From Armigeres subalbatus (Eukaryota > Arthropoda > Insecta > Diptera > Culicidae): a stretch of 64,000 bases of DNA. Positions 12,426 to 23,528 of this stretch are shown here, piece by piece. The stretch lies in assembly GCF_024139115.2 (NCBI RefSeq), contig NC_085140.1:432015240-432079239 (forward strand), in the 5' to 3' direction. How positions within the stretch are numbered: the first letter of the stretch is position 1; each line of letters starts with the position of its first letter. The translations under genes and the position numbers were made by a program. A model generated the notes under the pieces. It saw only the letters and a program-made list of their open reading frames with translations. It had not been told where the DNA came from and made no database searches.

Positions 12426-13170
12426 CTTTCTGGCTATCAAATCGTCTACGCAAACGATTCCACACAACGCGATGATAATTTCTTCCTGTTGTTTTTGGTC
12501 GCGACGTACCAGTGACTCCTACTGTAACAACTACTGGTAAGTGATCAGAATCCAAATCCCTGACTACTTCTGGTTCACCGATTCCGGAAGACAAATTGGA
12601 TAGAAAGACATCTATAGGGGGAACGAAGGTTGTGAAAGGTGAATGGTGCATACTGTAGAGCCCAAGTTGAAGATAGTCGAATAGGATTTTTCCGTTACTG
12701 TTAGACCTCTGGTTGCCCCAACTGGGATGCCGAGCATTCAGATCAGTGCCGATGATGTATTTACAACTATTAACTTTTTAAGATCCTGCCTGACTGAACA
12801 AAAGTCTGCTGCCATCCGTTCCTCTAGCTTGTCGACCAAAATATGCACTGACTAGAAGGATGATTTCCAACACTGGTTTCAATTTCTACTCCAATGGAAT
12901 TGCTTCAATAATTTTAGTGCCAAAGTGGGGCAATGATCTAGATTTTAAGGAATTATTGATCGCAATGGCTACTCCGCCGCCTTTGCAATTTTCACGATCA
13001 CAACGAACTATAGTGAAGTTGGGAATAGTCAGCTGGATGTTAGGAGCCAAGTGAGTTTCCGTAATTAAAGCCACATGGACATTCCGATTGGTGAGGAATT
13101 GTCCAAATTCAATCGCTTTAGATCGGAGAGACCTAGCATTCCAGGTGATAATTTGGGTAGAACTAGTGTC
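12426..13170 (-). pseudogene. Jockey-clade ORF2 endonuclease remnant
   Basis: This is the N-terminal endonuclease domain of a non-LTR ORF2, an APE-type enzyme that nicks target DNA. Read leftwards from ~13170 the motifs come in family order: IITWNARSLRSK (catalytic Asn), VALITETHLAP (catalytic Glu), GGGVAIAINNS, then in other frames GTDLNARHPSWGN, SNSNGKILFDYL and finally DLDSDHLPVVV (catalytic Asp-His). At least two frameshifts separate these blocks and a stop follows IIEAIPLE, so it is dead. The reverse transcriptase that should follow is absent. The downstream limit is the site of the small duplication-flanked insertion. Jockey assignment rests on the GGGVAIAI and NSNGK blocks and on the neighbouring gag. 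Confidence 0.85.
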
Positions 13171-13439
13171 CATATTGGATAAAAAAAAATCCCAACGTTT
13201 CAACTTGCTTATGCCGGGAACGGCAACGTTTGAGCCTGTCCGACTTGTCCAGGAAGATCCTAACAAAATGTTCCGAATACAGCGGAGCATTTTGCGGGGT
13301 GGGTTTGTCGTTTTCATCACCTTCACTCACCTGTAGGTCAACTGGCTGGAAAGATGGATCCCGAGGGGCACTTGCTCTTCGGGGCCCATGCCAGAAAGGG
13401 CTGACTGCTGCTGGTGTCGATGAGCAGATGATTGTCATC

Positions 13440-14330
13440 AGAATCTTCCTCCGGGGAGTTCCTCATGGCTGCATCCATTCGTATTCTTCGCGCTTGGGAT
13501 AGATTTAATTCGATGCCTAGTGTGCACCACCAAGTTTACGCACTTGAACGCTGTGGGTGCATTCCGTCCAGATGTGTGTTAGATGTTACGGGTTCCGAGG
13601 CCTAAGTTCTAACAGCGCATACATTGAGTTAGGAGTAATCCTCGGTAAGCTTCCCATGTCACGATCATATCATGTCGTTGAGTGAAAAAACTGCTTTTAG
13701 TGCAGCAGCGTGGTGTGTCTCTTACGGAACTGTTATAGGTACAGACAGCCTCGATGGTCCCCTTCGCTAAACTTCCTTGCGATAAGAAAATTATTTTGAG
13801 CTTTTTAGTGGAATGTTTTCACCTGTCATAAGACGAGTTTAAACAATCCCATTGAATTCCACCACTTAATTGTATCCTGACAGATACGTATTTCGACCTC
13901 AACAGTAAGGCCGTCTTCAGTGTCTTGTACTTGACTCGACTTGCGATGATATGGACATGGATTGCCACCGGTTGTAGGTTGTACCGCTGGATGAGCTCAG
14001 TTTTAATGTCATCCTTTTCCTTGATTGGAAGACCGCGGACCACAGCCCTGAATGGTTTGTTGGCTTTCTTGCGTTTGAGGTACGCTTTGGTTGTTACCAA
14101 TGCTGTCATGGTGTGGACCACGATTCTGATGCCAATTCGAGTGAGCTTGAACTGGGCATCGATTCCGATCGCCTTGGTGTCCTGTTTAAGCCGATCGGGC
14201 GGGATATTTTTCACCACTAGGGGTGGGGTCCTGGTTGGCATTAGAATCAAGAGAGTCATCAGACAGACCATCGTTGCCGAACCCGTCGAGATAGCTTTGA
14301 TTTTCCGCAGAGGCTTCGGTAATGACACTA
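13440..14330 (-). pseudogene. Jockey-clade ORF1 (gag-like) remnant, interrupted
   Basis: ORF1 of Jockey-type elements binds the element RNA. Residues PPLVVKNIPPDRL, FKLTRIGIRI, KKANKPFRAVVRGLP and IKTELIQRYNLQPVAIH at about 14240-13945 match the conserved middle of that family. At 13942 the frame runs into an inserted hammerhead-like element (13775-13942). Beyond it, degraded pieces such as VTWEAYRGLL and a weak cysteine-containing stretch (13730-13530) correspond to the region before and within the zinc knuckles, now split by stops. Upstream of ~14330 the N-terminus is not recognisable. It lies directly 5' of the ORF2 endonuclease relic on the same strand, so the two are parts of one element. 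Confidence 0.8.
13775..13942 (-). mobile_element. Hammerhead-motif repeat element, copy 1
   Basis: About 168 bp are shared (inverted) with 15222-15390, including the flank ending in AAAAGCTCAAAATAATTTTC. The copy splits the Jockey-clade gag relic, so it inserted into it. It includes the ribozyme-like core at 13879-13924 (minus strand). The family resembles the LTR-like ends of Penelope-like elements, which are known to carry hammerhead motifs; that assignment is an inference. Confidence 0.65.
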
Positions 14331-14518
14331 CCTGCCAGATCGCTTACGGATGGTTCGATGAAGCTTCTCTTCTGGTTGTTGGTTCGCGGAGTAAGACCGC
14401 TGGTGGATGACACGGCAGTGTTGATGTTTCCATCCTCTGGTTGTTGGATTGAGGTGAAGAGCCTTTCGTTTTCGTGACAGCAAGCGGGCTGTTGCAAAAT
14501 TTGGTTCCATTTGTTTGG

Positions 14519-14735
14519 TTAGTTCTTGAGTTATGCAGAAATTTGAGTTTCATTTGTATGAGAGCCCCTCCTCCTCTTCCAGAGGGGGGAAGGGTTTCAA
14601 ACTATTATAAGAATACCTTAAATCTTCTCCGGCCCCAAACTAACCATTTTTTTTGTTGATCTGCTCAGGAGTTTCCTAGTCTATAAGGTTCAGACAGACA
14701 TAAATTATTTTTTATGTATATAGATGTTTATGGAT
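14519..14735 (+). repeat. Degraded LINE 3'-end-like repeat, copy 1
   Basis: The stretch from GTTCTTGAGTTATGCAGAAA through AGGTTCAGACAGACA to TATGTATATAGAT matches 49630-49830 in order and orientation, with an insertion near 14640-14670. The conserved end (CTATAAG, CAGACAGACA, short AT-rich tail) is typical of the 3' region of dispersed insect retroposons. No protein is encoded, so it is probably a 5'-truncated copy. The exact family is not recognised with certainty. Confidence 0.55.
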
Positions 14736-14824
14736 TTGTGGAAAGTTTTGTTTTTTTTTGTGGTAAAAAATATTATTTTATAATTTTATATTTGCCATAT
14801 TGATTTATTCACTGAAATTTTGTA

Positions 14825-14960
14825 GGGATAATGTTTCCCATCCAAAAACATCCTAGGCCAGGCCGATTATCGAACTCAGCATCTCCGATTTGACAACCCT
14901 ACGCCTCTGCTGGCAAGGCTAACTGGAGACAAATGCTGACACCATTCTTTCCATCGTGGC
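14825..14960 (-). repeat. tRNA-derived SINE-like fragment
   Basis: Read on the minus strand there is a box-A-like stretch (TAGCCTTGCCAGCAG, near 14925-14910) and, about 50 bp on, a box-B-like GAGTTCGATAATC (near 14875). The spacing fits an internal RNA polymerase III promoter. The arms do not fold into a good tRNA, so this is a SINE head rather than a tRNA gene. Confidence 0.45.
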
Positions 14961-15097
14961 TAGTACGTCAGTATGCCCAATTTTGTCTACAATCTTACAG
15001 TCGTTTCTGTCCTTCCTCAGTAATACAGAATCTTTAGGATTCTGTATTACTTTTATAAGGCCTTGTGTTATAACTACACGGTTATGAAGGAATTTCT

Positions 15098-15344
15098 CTT
15101 GTCATAAGACGAGTTTATACCATCCCATTGAATTCCACCACTTAATTGTATCTTGACAGATACGTATTTCGACCTCAACAGTAAGGCCGTCTTCAGTGTC
15201 TCGTACTTGACTCGACTTAAGTTAAGTCGAGTCAAGTACGAGACACTGAAGACGGCCTTACTGTTGAGGTCGAAATACGTATCTGTCAAGATACAATTAA
15301 GTGGTGGAATTCAATGGGATGGTATAAACTCGTCTTATGACAAG
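15098..15344. repeat. Perfect 247-bp palindrome of two hammerhead-motif repeats
   Basis: Bases 15098-15220 are the exact reverse complement of 15222-15344, leaving one central base (15221). Each 123-bp arm is a copy of the element also found at 13775-13942. The right arm continues another ~50 bp (to about 15390) into the flank shared with copy 1, while the left arm stops at 15098. Arm identity is higher than between arms and copy 1, which points to a recent inversion-duplication or ongoing conversion. The frames read across it are the same sequence in both directions and are not genes. Confidence 0.95.
15242..15287 (+). ncRNA. Candidate hammerhead-like self-cleaving motif (type I)
   Basis: The order of elements fits a type I hammerhead with a minimal stem III. 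Stem I is GACA (15242-15245) with TGTC (15284-15287). The core CTGAAGA (15246-15252) is followed by stem II GGCCT/AGGTC (15254-15258, 15267-15271), then GAA (15272-15274), a tiny stem III AT...AT around ACGT, and the cleavage triplet ATC ending at 15283. A second short helix, GTA/TAC, extends stem I beyond an internal loop. The deviation is one unpaired C (15253) between the core and stem II. The mirror copy is at 15155-15200 (minus), and a third with the same core is at 13879-13924 (minus). Activity is unproven. Confidence 0.45.
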
Positions 15345-18300
15345 TGAAGACATTCCACTAAAAAGCTCAAAATAATTTTCTTATCAAGGAATTTCTGGAA
15401 AAATTGCACAAGAATTACTTTAAACAATTTCGAAAAAAAATAGTACTGGAGGAATTTCCACCTACTGGTCAAAACAACTGGTGTTCACCTTCAATATGAA
15501 AAATATTAACCCACTTAAACCAGATCCGTACCAGTGACGACGTAGATGAAAAGCCTCAATAAAGACCTCGGACCCACAATCTGTTGTCGTTCATTTCCAA
15601 TTATAACAGGTACTGCTAGAATACTCAAGTTGAAGGTATATGATAGAAATTGAAACGGTGACGAACCTTCAAAATTCTCTTTCCGGAAAATAATATTTAA
15701 AACTCCCAAATTTCTAAGCAGCTTGGGATTTGTGTCCATGAATTTGATCGCGTCCTATCAAACATTTGTTTGCGCGGCTGTTCTCACTGTAATCCTGACT
15801 GTAACTGTGAAGAACTTGTAATCCAAAAAACAGCCATTTCTTTATGACAAAATAATTCAGTCAGTGTTCAACACCGACCACTTGTTAAAGACAGTTCAAC
15901 CCCCATAAGTTATATGACTCCATGCAGACGAAGAACGATAAGGGCAACAATCAGTATGGAAGAACATCAGAAAAACAATCAACAACACTCAACTTCAGAC
16001 CTGATTCAGGCATGAATCCTGCCAAGAAGCGCATCGACTCGGATCAGCGAAGCACAGCCAAGCGGAACCTGTTCCTGTGCGCGAGAGACCCCGGGAGCTT
16101 TTTGTCATCAATTAGTCCTCCCTTTTTCGCCTTTCCAATAAACATAAACCAGCCAGCAGCAGCAGCAACCAGTAGCCACCGTAGTGGACGGTTGAACGAC
16201 GACCATCGCCGTTGTCTTTGCGCTGACGACGACGACGACGCAGCGAATGAAGATTCAACCAGGTGCAAGATTTATGTACCTTAATGGAAATAAGGTGTTA
16301 ATTAGTAATTAATTACACTAGTTACACACGTCATGTCCGCGCCCCTTTTTTCCCAGTGCTGATGCTTCCAGACTCACTGGAACCGCCATCGGAACGACCG
16401 GAGAACAGCCAAAGCATAATGTTATGCATGGAAACATACAAGTTGATGTTGTTGTTGCTGTTGCTGGATATGTTCTCGCTGTTTTAGTCGGAAGAACATA
16501 CGACGAAAAACTACACCTTGGCATGGATGAAAAATTTGCAATAAATGGAAGCGATGAATGAGGTGGAAAGCGAAGGAACAAATGCTGAAACCTTAGCCAT
16601 TTCATATGGCAAATGTTGCTACACCAGGAAATCGTTGACAAGAACTGTTGAAAGCAAATTGTGATTAATGTTGGTTTGGTCCGATGCTCAGATTCACTGG
16701 GAATTATAGGACCGGTGATCTAGGCGTAGACGTGAAATTTTTTTTCCGGTGCTTGAAACCATGAGGCTGAATCTTGAGGTCTAATTATCATTAAATGATT
16801 ATTGGGAATAGTAATACAAAGGCCGAAACGATAAAAATGGAAATCACAACAAAAAGTATATTGTGTTACGAACAATTTATGATAATGATTGTTTTTGTTC
16901 AAAATATCAAAATGTAGAATCCTGAAATCCGGAAAACTAATATGATCGCTAATATACAATATACATCATACCATTTTTTTCCTTCATAATGTTGTGGAAT
17001 ACGTAACCTTTCCATATTACGGCGGTTTTAATCAATAGTGAATAGTGAACCGGTTACAACTGGCAAAAACTTCGCACTCCAAGACGTAATGAGTTGCGTA
17101 CGCCGCAGCAATGAAAAAAAAAATCATTATCATCTCTTTGATATTGACCAATTGAACTTCTGTATCCAATTCGAATGGCCTGGATCGGAATTTCGCATCG
17201 TCGATTACGGCAATGAGCGCAGTAGTGCTGCCGCGCCACGGACTTCAAGGCCGTGAAGGTGTTGTCAGACGAAAATGCGCACACAATCAGTGGCACCGCG
17301 AGAAGAAAACCACCGATGCAAATAATTGCATTGAAGGCAAATCACGGCAATAATGAACCGAAAAAAAAATGTTCGAAAATCATCTGCGGTTTTGCGATGC
17401 CGAATGCGGGAAGTAGGGGAAGGGGTGGCAAGGAAGGTGTTCAATTCGAGAGTTATGCAAACACTTGGGCCAAATTAGATTGATTTTTGATTAAACCGTG
17501 GCGCTGCTCACGGTCAATGGTGTTGCGCGTGGTTGGGCATAAGGCCCCGCAGCAGACGCGGAGGGCAATCAGAAAAATATCTTTATAATTATTTGGACCA
17601 AAATAATTTTCCGATTAACAATCGAAATTCACCGTCCCGCGCCGGCAAGGAAACGCACGTATGGGTTGCTTGCCCGAATCCGTGGATGAAATTGTTTAAT
17701 ACCTTAAATTGTCAAATAGGAAGCAGAAAAAAAGACCTTTCGGTGATAATGTAATAATGTCGTCCCGTCTCATTACGACGCACGAACGAATTCATAGTGC
17801 GATTATTGAAACTGTTTCACATGTTTTCAATAATCCTTGAATTTTTCTTTTTAGAGAATCCTCATTTTCACAAAGATTGAAAATTTGGTAACTTTAAGTA
17901 AAGTTTGATAGAATTTTTGCAAGATTTTCAAAATATCACCAATACTGTTATTATGAAGAGTTTAAAGTTATTTTTGAAAATTCAGAAACATTGGATTATA
18001 AGATTGCATAGGATGGAAGCTTGGCTACATGAAAGACTTTTGAACAATCTCCCGTTTTTGGGAAATTTTATAAATATTCTTTCTTTAGATTAACTTTTAG
18101 TTAAATTAATTCTTTTCGGCCAAGAATACGACTGAGTTATTCCTATGTGAATCATTGGCCTAGACAACGAAACGCCACAAAATAAAAAGAAAAACATCTG
18201 ACCAAGAGATGCTCCTCCGCGGATTGCGACGGCCGCCGAGATGCTCGATATGGTGTAATCCAATTTTTCTCTCCGATTCGTGGAGAAAAGTTAAGAAATC

Positions 18301-19480
18301 CATACCCGTGCTCGCGGTACGATTTGTTAATAACACTTTCAAATCTCCGAAGGAGATTTTTTCTTGAGGCTACTGCTCGGTTGCTGCTGCTGTTCGAATT
18401 TGATAAACAATTTTTCAATTATCGCAATTTGGCGGAGCATTTTATCCGACTCATCTCGGCCATTACGTGATGATATCAGATCAGTACGATGGGGGGCCTC
18501 CACTCATCCCATTTTCCGATCTGTTTATCTCTCCCCATCGGCCCGGCATTGGCCTCACCGATGGCGGTCGAGCAATTTCGAAAAATTTAATTAATATCGA
18601 AAAACTTCCAAGAAATTGCTAATTGATTAGGATCAATCAAATTGGAAATAATTTCCTTAATAAAGTGCATGTTTTTCCACCTTTTCCGCTCCTGCCGGTT
18701 GATCTCCGCGCGCCAGCCGATCGCTATCGCACACTTGGAATCTTGGATGGAACGTCAGTTTGCCACCACCGTCGTCGTCGTCGTTGCCACCACCATGTGT
18801 TTGGATAGGGAATTTATAATTAGCATCAATCAGCGGAGAAATCTCGACTCTAATAGAGCGCCGCAGCGAGGTTTGTGGTTCTGTTTCCAAACGATCACAA
18901 TCTACCTAATGTAGCTGCATCTCCGATTCGAACCATGATCCTCGATCTGCAATGAGTGATGGATTGTTTGAAATAATTTCCTCGCAACGAACGGCCCACC
19001 TCCTGTTCGCGCGGATCCAACCGGAAAAGGTTTCTTTGTTTGTGCGAATCTGGGAGTCCGGATCGAATCGCACAATTGGCCACCCAAAGGCAGTAGCAGT
19101 TATGGTGCAGCAGGCAAGTCGATGAACTTGTGCGGTTTTCCGGAGGCGCCCAGCACCGTGCCTTAACCAATGCAACCCAGGTGGCGTCCCCGGGCAGGGG
19201 CGTAGGAGAGAGAAATATAAATCGTTTCCTGTGGGGATGTGTTTTCGGTGTGCGCTAATGGAAGTTGGCTGTCACTCACTGAGTGATGGAAGGGTTTTGC
19301 ACTTGGAGGGAAGACTTTGGGTTCGGCCCATAACGCGAAATAGAGAAATATTGTCTTTAATCACATCGTATGGAACCTGAAACCGAATTTAATCACGGAG
19401 TTTTTCAACATACTGAAACTTTTGACACTTTTTTGAAAAAATGGATTCGTCGCTTCGACTTCTATGAGGAAATAATTCTA
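15345..19480. other. Mostly unique DNA, no supported gene
   Basis: Except for the tail of the hammerhead element (to ~15390) nothing repetitive stands out. Positions 15900-17760 and 18120-19370 are GC-richer, with clusters of TAATTA-like words (16290-16320, 18590-18650) and CGT/CGA triplet runs (16225-16240, 18772-18786). Open frames there overlap on both strands and show only low-complexity triplet-repeat residues. The composition is compatible with intronic or intergenic regulatory DNA, which cannot be confirmed from one sequence. Confidence 0.4.
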
Positions 19481-19483
19481 ATT

Positions 19484-22400
19484 TCTCTGCGCCCGAATTT
19501 CCCAGGGGAAATTCATTCCAATTTTCCAGGGGAAATTCATCTCAATTTCCCAAAGACATTCATTCGAATTTCCCAGAGAAAATTCTTTCGAATTTCGCAG
19601 AGAAAACTCATTCGAATTTCCCAGAGGAAATTCTTGCGAATCTCCCAGAGGAAATTTTTTCTGATCTTCCAGAGGAAATTCATTCTAATTTCCCAGAGGA
19701 AATTCATTTGAATTTCCCAGAGAAAATTCATTAGAATTTCCCAGAAAAAATTCATTCGAATTTCCCAAAGAAAATTCATTCGAATTTCCCAGAGAAAATT
19801 CATTCGAATTTCCCAGAGAAAATTCATTCGAATTTCCCAGAGAAAATTCATTCGAATTTCCCAGAGGAAATTCATTCGAATTTCCCAGAGGAAATTTATT
19901 CGAATTTCCAGGGGAAATTAATTCGAATTTCCAGGGGAAATTCATTCGAATTTCCAGAGGAAATTCATTGGAATTTCTCAGAGGAAATTCATTCGAATTT
20001 CCCAGAGGAAATTCATTCGAATTTCCCAGAGGAAATTCATTCGAATTTCCCAGAGGAAATTTATTTCCTAAAGGTAATTCATTCGAACTTCATTTCATTC
20101 GAATTTCCCAGAGGAAATTCATTCGAATTTCCCAGAGGAAATTCATTCTAAATTCCCAGAGAAAATTCATTCGAATTTAGCAGAGAAAATTCATTCGAAT
20201 TTCCCAGAGGAAATTCATTCAAATTTCCCAGAGAAAATTCATTCGAATTTCCCAGAGAAAATTCGATTGATTTTCCCAGAGAAAATTCATTCGAATTTCC
20301 CAGCGAAAATTTATTCGAATTTACCAGAGAAAATTAATTCGAATTTCCCAAAGAAAATTCATTCGACTTTCCCAGAGGAAATTCATTCGCATTTCCCAGA
20401 GGAAATTCACTCGATTTTCAAAGAGAAAATTCATTCGAATTTCCCAGAGGAAATTCATTCGAATTTCCCAGATGAAATACATTTCCATAGGAAATCCATT
20501 CGAATTTCCAGAGGAAATTCATTCGAGGAGGAAATTCTTGCGAATCTCCCAGAGGATTTTTTTTCTGATCTTCCAGAGGAAATTCATTCTAATTTCCCAG
20601 AGGAAATTCATTTGAATTTCCCAGAGAAAATTCATTAGAATTTCCCAGAAAAAAATTATTCGAATTTCCCAGAGAAAATTCATTCGAATTTCCCAGAGAA
20701 AATTCATTCGAATTTCCCAGAGAAAATTCATTCGAATTTCCCAGAGAAAATTCATTCGAATTTCCCAGAGAAAATTCATTCGAATTTCCCAGAGGAAATT
20801 CATTCGAATTTCCCAGAGGAAATTCATTCGAATTTCCCAGAGGAAATTCATCTGACTTCCCAGAGGAAATTCATTCAATTCAGAGGAAATTCATTCTGAA
20901 TTTCCCAGAGGAAATTCATTCAATTTCCAGGAGAAAATTCATTCGATTTCCCAGAGGAAATTCTTTCAATTTGCCAGAGAAATTTCATTCGATTTCCCAG
21001 AGGAAATTCATTCAAATTCCAAGAGAAATTCCATTCGAATTTCCAGAGAAAATCAATTCGATTTCCCAGAGAAAATTCATTCAATTTCCCAGAGAAAATT
21101 CATTCAATTTCCCAGAGGAAATTCATTCGATTTCCCAGAGAAAATTCATTCAATTTCCAGAGGAAATTCATTCGAATTCAGAGGAAATTCATTCGAATTC
21201 AGAGGAAATTCATTCGAATTTCAGAGGAAATTCATTCGAATTTCAGAGGAAATTCATTCAATTTCCAGAGGAAATTCATTCAATTCAGAGGAAATTCATT
21301 CGAATTCAGAGGAAATTCATTTGAATTTCCAGAGGAAATTCATTTGAATTCCAGAGGAAATTCATTCAATTCAGAGGAAATTCATTCCAATTCAGAGGAA
21401 ATTCATTCGAATTTCCAGAGGAAATTCATTCGAATTTCCAGAGGAAATTCATTCAATTCAGAGGAAATTCATTCAATTTCAGAGGAAATTCATTCGAATT
21501 CAGAGGAAATTCTTTCGAATTTCCAGAGGACATTCATTCGAATTTCGAAGGAAATTCATTCGAATTTCCAGAGGAAATTCATTCGAATTCAGAGGAAATT
21601 CATTCGAATTTCAGAGGAAATTCAGTCAATTTCCAGAGGAAATTCATCTCAATTTCCAGAGGAAATTCATTCCAATTTCCAGAGGAAATTCATTTCAATT
21701 TCCAGAGGAAATTCATTCAATTCCAGAGGAAATTCATTCAATTTCCAGAGGAAATTCATCTGAATTTCCAGAGGAAATTCATTCGAATTCCAGAGGAAAT
21801 TCATTCGAATTCAGAGGAAATTCATTCCAATTCAGAGGAAATTCATTCTGAATTTCCAGAGGAAATTCATTCGAATTTCCAGAGGAAATTCATTCGAATT
21901 TCCAGAGGAAATTCATTCGAATTTCCCAGAGGAAATTCATTCGAATTTCCCAGAGGAAATTCATTCGAATTTCCCAGAGGAAATTCATTCGAATTTCCCA
22001 GAGGAAATTCATTCGAATTTCCCAGAGGAAATTCATTCGAATTTCCCAGAGGAAATTCATTCGAATTTCCCAGAGGAAATTCATTCGAATTTCCCAGAGG
22101 AAATTCATTTCCTAAAGGAAATTCATTCGAAATTCCCGAAGAAAATTCAATCGAATTTCCCAGAGGAAATTCAATCGAATTTCCCAGAAAAAATTCATTC
22201 AAATTTCCCAGAGGAAATTCATTCAAATTTCCCAGAGGAATTTCATTCAAATTTCCCAGAGAAAATTCATTCGAATTTCCCAGAGGAAATTTATTCGAAT
22301 ATCCCAGAGGAAATTCATTCGAATTTCCCAAAGGAAATTCATTTTCTAAAGGAAATTCATTCGAACTTCATTTCATTCGAAATTCCCGAAGGAAATTCAT

Positions 22401-22935
22401 TCGAACTTCATTTCATTCGAAATTCCCGAAGAAAATTCAATCAAATTTCCCAGAGGAAATTCAATCGAATTTCCCAGAAAAAATTCATTCAAATTTCCCA
22501 GAGGAAATTCATTCAAATTTCCCAGAGGAAATTCATTCAAATTTCCCAGAGGAAATTCATTCAAATTTCCCAGAGGAAATTCATTCAAATTTCCCAGAGA
22601 AAATTCATTCAAATTTCCCAGAGGAAATTCGTTCGAATTTCCCAGAGAAAATTCGATCGATTTTCCCAGAGGAAATTCATTCGAATTTACCAGCGAAAAT
22701 TTATTCGAATTTACCAGAAAAAAATCATTCGAATTTCCCAAAGAAAATTCATTCGAATTTCCCAGAGGAAATTCATTCGAATTTCCCAGAGGAAATTCAT
22801 TCGAATTTCCCAGAGGAAATTCGTTCGAATTTACCAGCGAAAATTGATTCGAATTTGCCAGAGAAAATTCATTCGAATTTCCCAGAGGAAATTCATTCGA
22901 ACTTCCCAGATGAAATTCATTTCCAGAGGAACACG
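19484..22935. repeat. Hairpin-unit minisatellite I, main block
   Basis: A tandem array, the larger part of ~190 units across two blocks. The consensus unit is GAATTTCC, CAGA, GGAAATTC, then ATTC (24 bp). The first 20 bases are an 8-bp inverted repeat around a 4-base loop. Unit forms are zoned: mostly 24 bp from 19484 to 20870, shorter 21-23-bp forms (TCAGAGG or TCCAGAGG) from ~20880 to 21900, then very uniform 24-bp units at 21900-22100 and variants to the end. Because 24 is a multiple of three, long stop-free frames with 8-residue periodicity appear on both strands. They are by-products, not proteins. Confidence 0.95.
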
Positions 22936-23528
22936 CAGAAAAAACTACTTTCAAAACAAACATATTCTAGGTAAATCCAAACAATAATTCAGTTTGTTCT
23001 GGCATCAAAAATAAATATGTTTGGATCAAACATATTGTTGCATTTGAAGCGAACGAAAACTTTCTTTTGAATCAAATGTGCGTTTCAAGTTGTTTCAACC
23101 AGCTAAATGTTTGAAGCAAACATGGATATTATTGTTTTGGTTCGGCCATTCATAATATTTTCTTATCAACTCTACCAATTTTCATATTCTGGTAGCATTT
23201 GACTACCAGATTTCACAATTCCAATCGTTCATATTTCATTTTCTTACCTTTCTGAACCTGAAAAACATCCTTATCATCAATTCGGAAGCATGAAAACATA
23301 TTATTTCACGCTTGCTCCTGCTCCTCTGTTGACCTCCGATCGGATCCGATCCGAACTCGAGTTTTTGTTTACTTTTGCAAGAGCGAGCGAGGGGCTGCCC
23401 ACTAGTGTACGTATAAAACAAACAGGGATTTAATTTGGTTTTAAAAATAAATATGTTTGATTCAAACATTTTACCATTTTGGAAGTAAACATGTATATTT
23501 TTGAAGCAAATGGATGAAATTTGTATCT
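22936..23528. other. Foreign ~590-bp segment interrupting minisatellite I
   Basis: The array stops after CATTTCCAGAGGAA and resumes at GAAATTCATTCG near 23529. The segment starts CACGCAGAAAAAAC and ends with CTGTG. Inside are several scattered copies and inversions of AAATATGTTTG/CAAACATAT and the run CCGATCGGATCCGATCC. No coding frame is recognisable. It looks like an AT-rich non-autonomous element inserted in the array; terminal repeats are too weak to prove it. Confidence 0.55.

Noticed and set aside
15074..15347. Two nearly identical 64-71-residue frames on opposite strands
   Set aside because: They are the same sequence read from both arms of the palindrome, and the frame coincides with the hammerhead-like RNA element.
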